The notes beneath the pieces are model-generated. The model was given only the letters and a program-made list of their open reading frames with translations, ran no database searches and had not been told where the DNA came from. From Chelatococcus caeni (GTDB lineage Bacteria > Pseudomonadota > Alphaproteobacteria > Rhizobiales > Beijerinckiaceae), in contig NZ_JACIEN010000004.1 in the NCBI RefSeq assembly GCF_014196925.1, positions 310,001 to 374,000 of the forward strand: DNA of 64,000 nucleotides, written 5' to 3'. The position numbers and the translations under genes were made by a program. This document shows, piece by piece, positions 61,553 through 64,000 of the stretch (positions are counted from its first letter, which is position 1; each line of letters opens with the position of its first letter).

Positions 61553-63121
61553 ATGATGACCCGCTCGCTCGTCCTCGCCCTCGCGGCGACGTCGCTCGCA
61601 AGCCTCGCCCCGCTCACCCCCGCGCTGGCGGCCGAACTGAAGGTCGGCGCCTCCAACATGCCGCCCTATCTCGATCCGGGCCGCGACCATTCCAACGTCG
61701 GCTCGCAGTTCTACTACAACAGCTTCGACACCCTGATCGAGAAGGACCACTCGACCGCCGAGGCGAAGTTCCTGCCCGGCCTCGCCACGCAATGGAACCG
61801 CATCGACGACCTGACGATGGAGTTCAAGCTGCGGCCGGGCGTCGTCTTCCACAACGGCGAGCCGCTCACCGCCGACGATGTCGTCTTCTCCTTCAACCGC
61901 ATGTTCCAGGCGAGCTTCCCGCCCTATGCGGTGCGCTCGAAGGACCGGCTGAACAACTTCGACGTGGCCGAGAAGGTCGACGACCTCACGGTGCGGGTGC
62001 GCACGAAGAAGCCGGAGCCGCTCTGGGAAACGCTCATCAACATGCAGCAGCTGATGATCGTGCCCGAGGACTATGTGAAGGGGCTGACCGGCGACCCCAA
62101 GGTCGCCGAGAATTCCGACTTCGAGGCCTTCGCGCTCGCCCCGGTCGGCTCCGGCCCCTACCGCATCGCCGAGTTCATTCCCGGCGAGCGCATCGTCTGG
62201 CAGCGCCATGACGCGTTCTGGGGCGACAAGGCCCCGTTCGAGCGCGTCACCGTGCGCTCCATCCCCGAGATGGCGACCCGCATCACGGCGCTGAAGAACG
62301 GCGAGGTCGACATCATCACCAACCTGCCGCCGGACCAGCTCGCCACCGTCGAGGCCGACCCGAACCTCAAGACGGCCGGCATGGTGACGCCGCTCTTCCA
62401 CGTGCTCATCTACAACACGCTCAACGAGAAGATGGCGAGCCCGAAGCTGCGCCAGGCGCTCAACCACGCCATCGACCGGCAGACCCTGAGCGAGGCCCTG
62501 TGGCAGGGCAAGGCCGTCGTGCCGGCGAGCCATACCATGGAGCCCTTCGGCGCCCTCTACATGCCGGAGCTCAAGACCTTCGAATACGACATCGAGAAGG
62601 CCAAGGAGCTGCTCGCCGAGAGCGGCTACAAGGGCGAGGAGATCCGCATCGACACCTCGGCCACCTATTACACCAACGGCCTCCTCGCCATGCAGGCCGT
62701 CGCCGAGATGTGGGGCGCCATCGGCGTCAAGACGCGCATCAATGTCGACGACAAGTGGACGGGCAACGACCCGACGATGAACGCCCGCAACTGGTCGAAC
62801 CCGATGTACTTCCCCGACCCCTTCGGCTCCTTCGGCGTGATGTGGGCGCCGGGCGGCCCCTCCGAAGGCGAGGGCCGCTTCAAGACGGACGCCGACTATG
62901 CCGAGAAGTGGGACCGCTTCCGCTTTTCCACCGACGTCGCGGCGCGCCGGCAGGCCTATGGCGAATTGATGGAGCGCATCAAGAACGACCCGCCCTTCCT
63001 CGTGCTCTACCAGCCCTACGAGAGCTGGGGCATGCGCAAGACCGTCGACTGGGCGCCGGCGCCGGGCCACATCCCCTACGTGCTCGACTTCCGCGCCGGC
63101 TCCATCCGGGTCGACGGCTGA
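61553..63121 (+). CDS. ABC transporter substrate-binding protein, DppA/OppA family
   Basis: 522 residues with a signal peptide (cleavage after TPALAA). SBP_bac_5 motifs: KVGASNMPPYLDPG near the N-terminus, TMEFKLRPGVVFHNGEPLTADDVVFSFNRM, PVGSGPYRIAEFIPGERIVWQRHDAFWG, and KLRQALNHAIDRQTL. It binds a peptide-, opine- or sugar-derivative ligand outside the membrane. 95 bases after DppC; ribosome site GGAGG. Confidence 0.94.
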   Translation: MMTRSLVLALAATSLASLAPLTPALAAELKVGASNMPPYLDPGRDHSNVGSQFYYNSFDTLIEKDHSTAEAKFLPGLATQWNRIDDLTMEFKLRPGVVFHNGEPLTADDVVFSFNRMFQASFPPYAVRSKDRLNNFDVAEKVDDLTVRVRTKKPEPLWETLINMQQLMIVPEDYVKGLTGDPKVAENSDFEAFALAPVGSGPYRIAEFIPGERIVWQRHDAFWGDKAPFERVTVRSIPEMATRITALKNGEVDIITNLPPDQLATVEADPNLKTAGMVTPLFHVLIYNTLNEKMASPKLRQALNHAIDRQTLSEALWQGKAVVPASHTMEPFGALYMPELKTFEYDIEKAKELLAESGYKGEEIRIDTSATYYTNGLLAMQAVAEMWGAIGVKTRINVDDKWTGNDPTMNARNWSNPMYFPDPFGSFGVMWAPGGPSEGEGRFKTDADYAEKWDRFRFSTDVAARRQAYGELMERIKNDPPFLVLYQPYESWGMRKTVDWAPAPGHIPYVLDFRAGSIRVDG

Positions 63122-63191
63122 CCTCCTGCGGGAGCCGGACACGCCCTGCTCCCCTCATCCCGATCCTCCATCCGCCCGCCGCGAGACTTTC

Positions 63192-64000
63192 ATGACCGCG
63201 CTCCGCCTCTGCCTCGTCGCCGACATCCACCACGGTGCCGACAGCTTCACCAAGAAGGGCACGGCCGCGCTGCCGCTGCTCGCCGAATTCGCCCGCTTCG
63301 CCAACAAGACGCGGCCGGACGCCGTGATCGACCTCGGCGACCGCATCTCCGACGTCGACACGGAAACCGACAGGCGCCTGGAACGCGAGGTCGCCGACGG
63401 CTTTCGCGCCGTAGCCGCACCGGTCTTCCACATCTGCGGCAACCACGACCGCGACCATCTCACCGTCGCCGACAATGCCGAGATCCTCGGCCAGGCGCTC
63501 GGCAATCAGGTCGTCGATCTCGGCGCCTGGCAGCTCGTCATCTGGCGGGCGGACACGAAGATCCATCGCCCGGGCGGCTTCGTGCTGCCCGAAGCGGACC
63601 TCTTGTGGCTCGCCGGCGTGGTGCGCACGGCGACGAAGCCGATCGCCCTCTTCAGCCACGTGCCGGTGTCCGGCCATGCGCAGGACGGCAACTATTACTT
63701 CGAGCGCAACCCCGACGCCTCGACCTATCCCGGCGGGGCCGAGCGGGCGCGGGCCGTTCTGGCGGCGGCGCGCGTGCCGGTCGCCTGCTTCGCCGGCCAC
63801 GTGCACTGGAACACGCTGACCATGGTGAACGGCCAGCCGCATTTCACCCTGCAGTCGCTGACCGAGAGCTTCACCACCCATCCCGAGCCCGCCGGCAGCT
63901 TCGCCCTCGTCGAACTGTCGGACCGCATCGACTGGCGTGTCTTCGGCAAGGACAGTTTTGCCGTCTCGCTCGACGCCGCCGAGACCGCACGGCGCTGGGT
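63192..64000 (+). CDS. Metallophosphoesterase (3' end cut by window)
   Basis: At least 269 residues. Calcineurin-like motifs in order: DIHHGAD, DLGDRISD (GDxx), ICGNHDRDH (GNHD) and CFAGHVHWN (GHVH). It follows the binding-protein gene by 70 bases in the same direction, so it probably acts on a phospho- or cyclic-phosphate form of the imported compound; together with the HAD phosphatase this points to a phosphorylated substrate. Cytoplasmic, no signal peptide. Confidence 0.9.
   Translation, partial: MTALRLCLVADIHHGADSFTKKGTAALPLLAEFARFANKTRPDAVIDLGDRISDVDTETDRRLEREVADGFRAVAAPVFHICGNHDRDHLTVADNAEILGQALGNQVVDLGAWQLVIWRADTKIHRPGGFVLPEADLLWLAGVVRTATKPIALFSHVPVSGHAQDGNYYFERNPDASTYPGGAERARAVLAAARVPVACFAGHVHWNTLTMVNGQPHFTLQSLTESFTTHPEPAGSFALVELSDRIDWRVFGKDSFAVSLDAAETARRW

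Noticed and set aside
60269-63121. A 950-residue plus-strand protein
   Set aside because: The real binding-protein gene begins at 61553; the upstream part is an out-of-frame reading of the two permease genes.

Overview
The window is GC-rich, densely coded, and carries genes typical of an alphaproteobacterium, most likely of the Hyphomicrobiales (Rhizobiales). Pointers are a BigR/Blh-type sulfide-response locus, a NodPQ-like CysD plus fused CysNC pair, a phasin, TRAP and Dpp-type uptake operons with TetR, FadR/GntR and RpiR regulators, and a long surface-polysaccharide region. The genus cannot be named from sequence alone. I see no rRNA, tRNA, CRISPR array, transposase or intact mobile element.

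Region 1 (1-13.5 kb). A bigR - DUF2892 - blh sulfide-detoxification locus runs off the left edge. After it come an APH(6)-like kinase and a seven-gene catabolic/uptake locus (TetR, TRAP DctP-DctQ-DctM, cyclase, BKACE beta-keto acid cleavage enzyme, SMP-30 lactonase). Then there are singletons: a CxxC mini-protein, a protein with two winged-helix-like segments, a Tat-exported beta carbonic anhydrase, an AraC regulator and a secreted HExxH protein.

Region 2 (13.5-24 kb). A FadR/GntR regulator leads a second TRAP operon (DctQ, DctM, DctP) ending in an enolase-superfamily sugar-acid dehydratase. A 130-bp remnant of a thiamine-diphosphate enzyme gene lies next to it. Then comes an AcrAB-like RND pump with a divergent TetR repressor and a palindromic operator between them.

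Region 3 (24-55 kb) is a surface-glycan island. On the minus strand an almost gapless series runs manC, a wHTH/Rossmann regulator, gmd, an fcl/colC epimerase-reductase, a ColD-like PLP dehydratase, an ABC O-antigen exporter (wzm, long wzt), an unclassified ParB-like/nucleotidyltransferase-like protein, a GT10-FkbM fusion, two sister GT2 enzymes, a GT11 enzyme and two more GT2 enzymes. The ColD homologue has His in place of the PLP-binding Lys, so the sugar is probably GDP-colitose (3,6-dideoxy), not only GDP-fucose. A second short ABC exporter and a rhamnosyltransferase-like GT2 follow. Then plus-strand genes encode two very large multidomain glycosyltransferases and a sulfotransferase-FkbM fusion, with cysD-cysNC nearby to make its PAPS donor. 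A lone phage-type DUF2793 gene sits in between.

Region 4 (55-64 kb). A phasin, an APH-like/AAA kinase and a phosphoribosyltransferase form a small accessory group. An RpiR regulator and a HAD phosphatase then diverge from a Dpp-type ABC operon (two permeases, binding protein, metallophosphoesterase running off the right edge).

Most noteworthy: (i) a 47-bp perfect double palindrome between manC and the embedded regulator; (ii) the 500-residue ParB-like/NTase-like protein in an O-antigen operon; (iii) two different FkbM methyltransferase fusions (to GT10 and to a sulfotransferase) in one island; (iv) the His-for-Lys dehydratase suggesting colitose.
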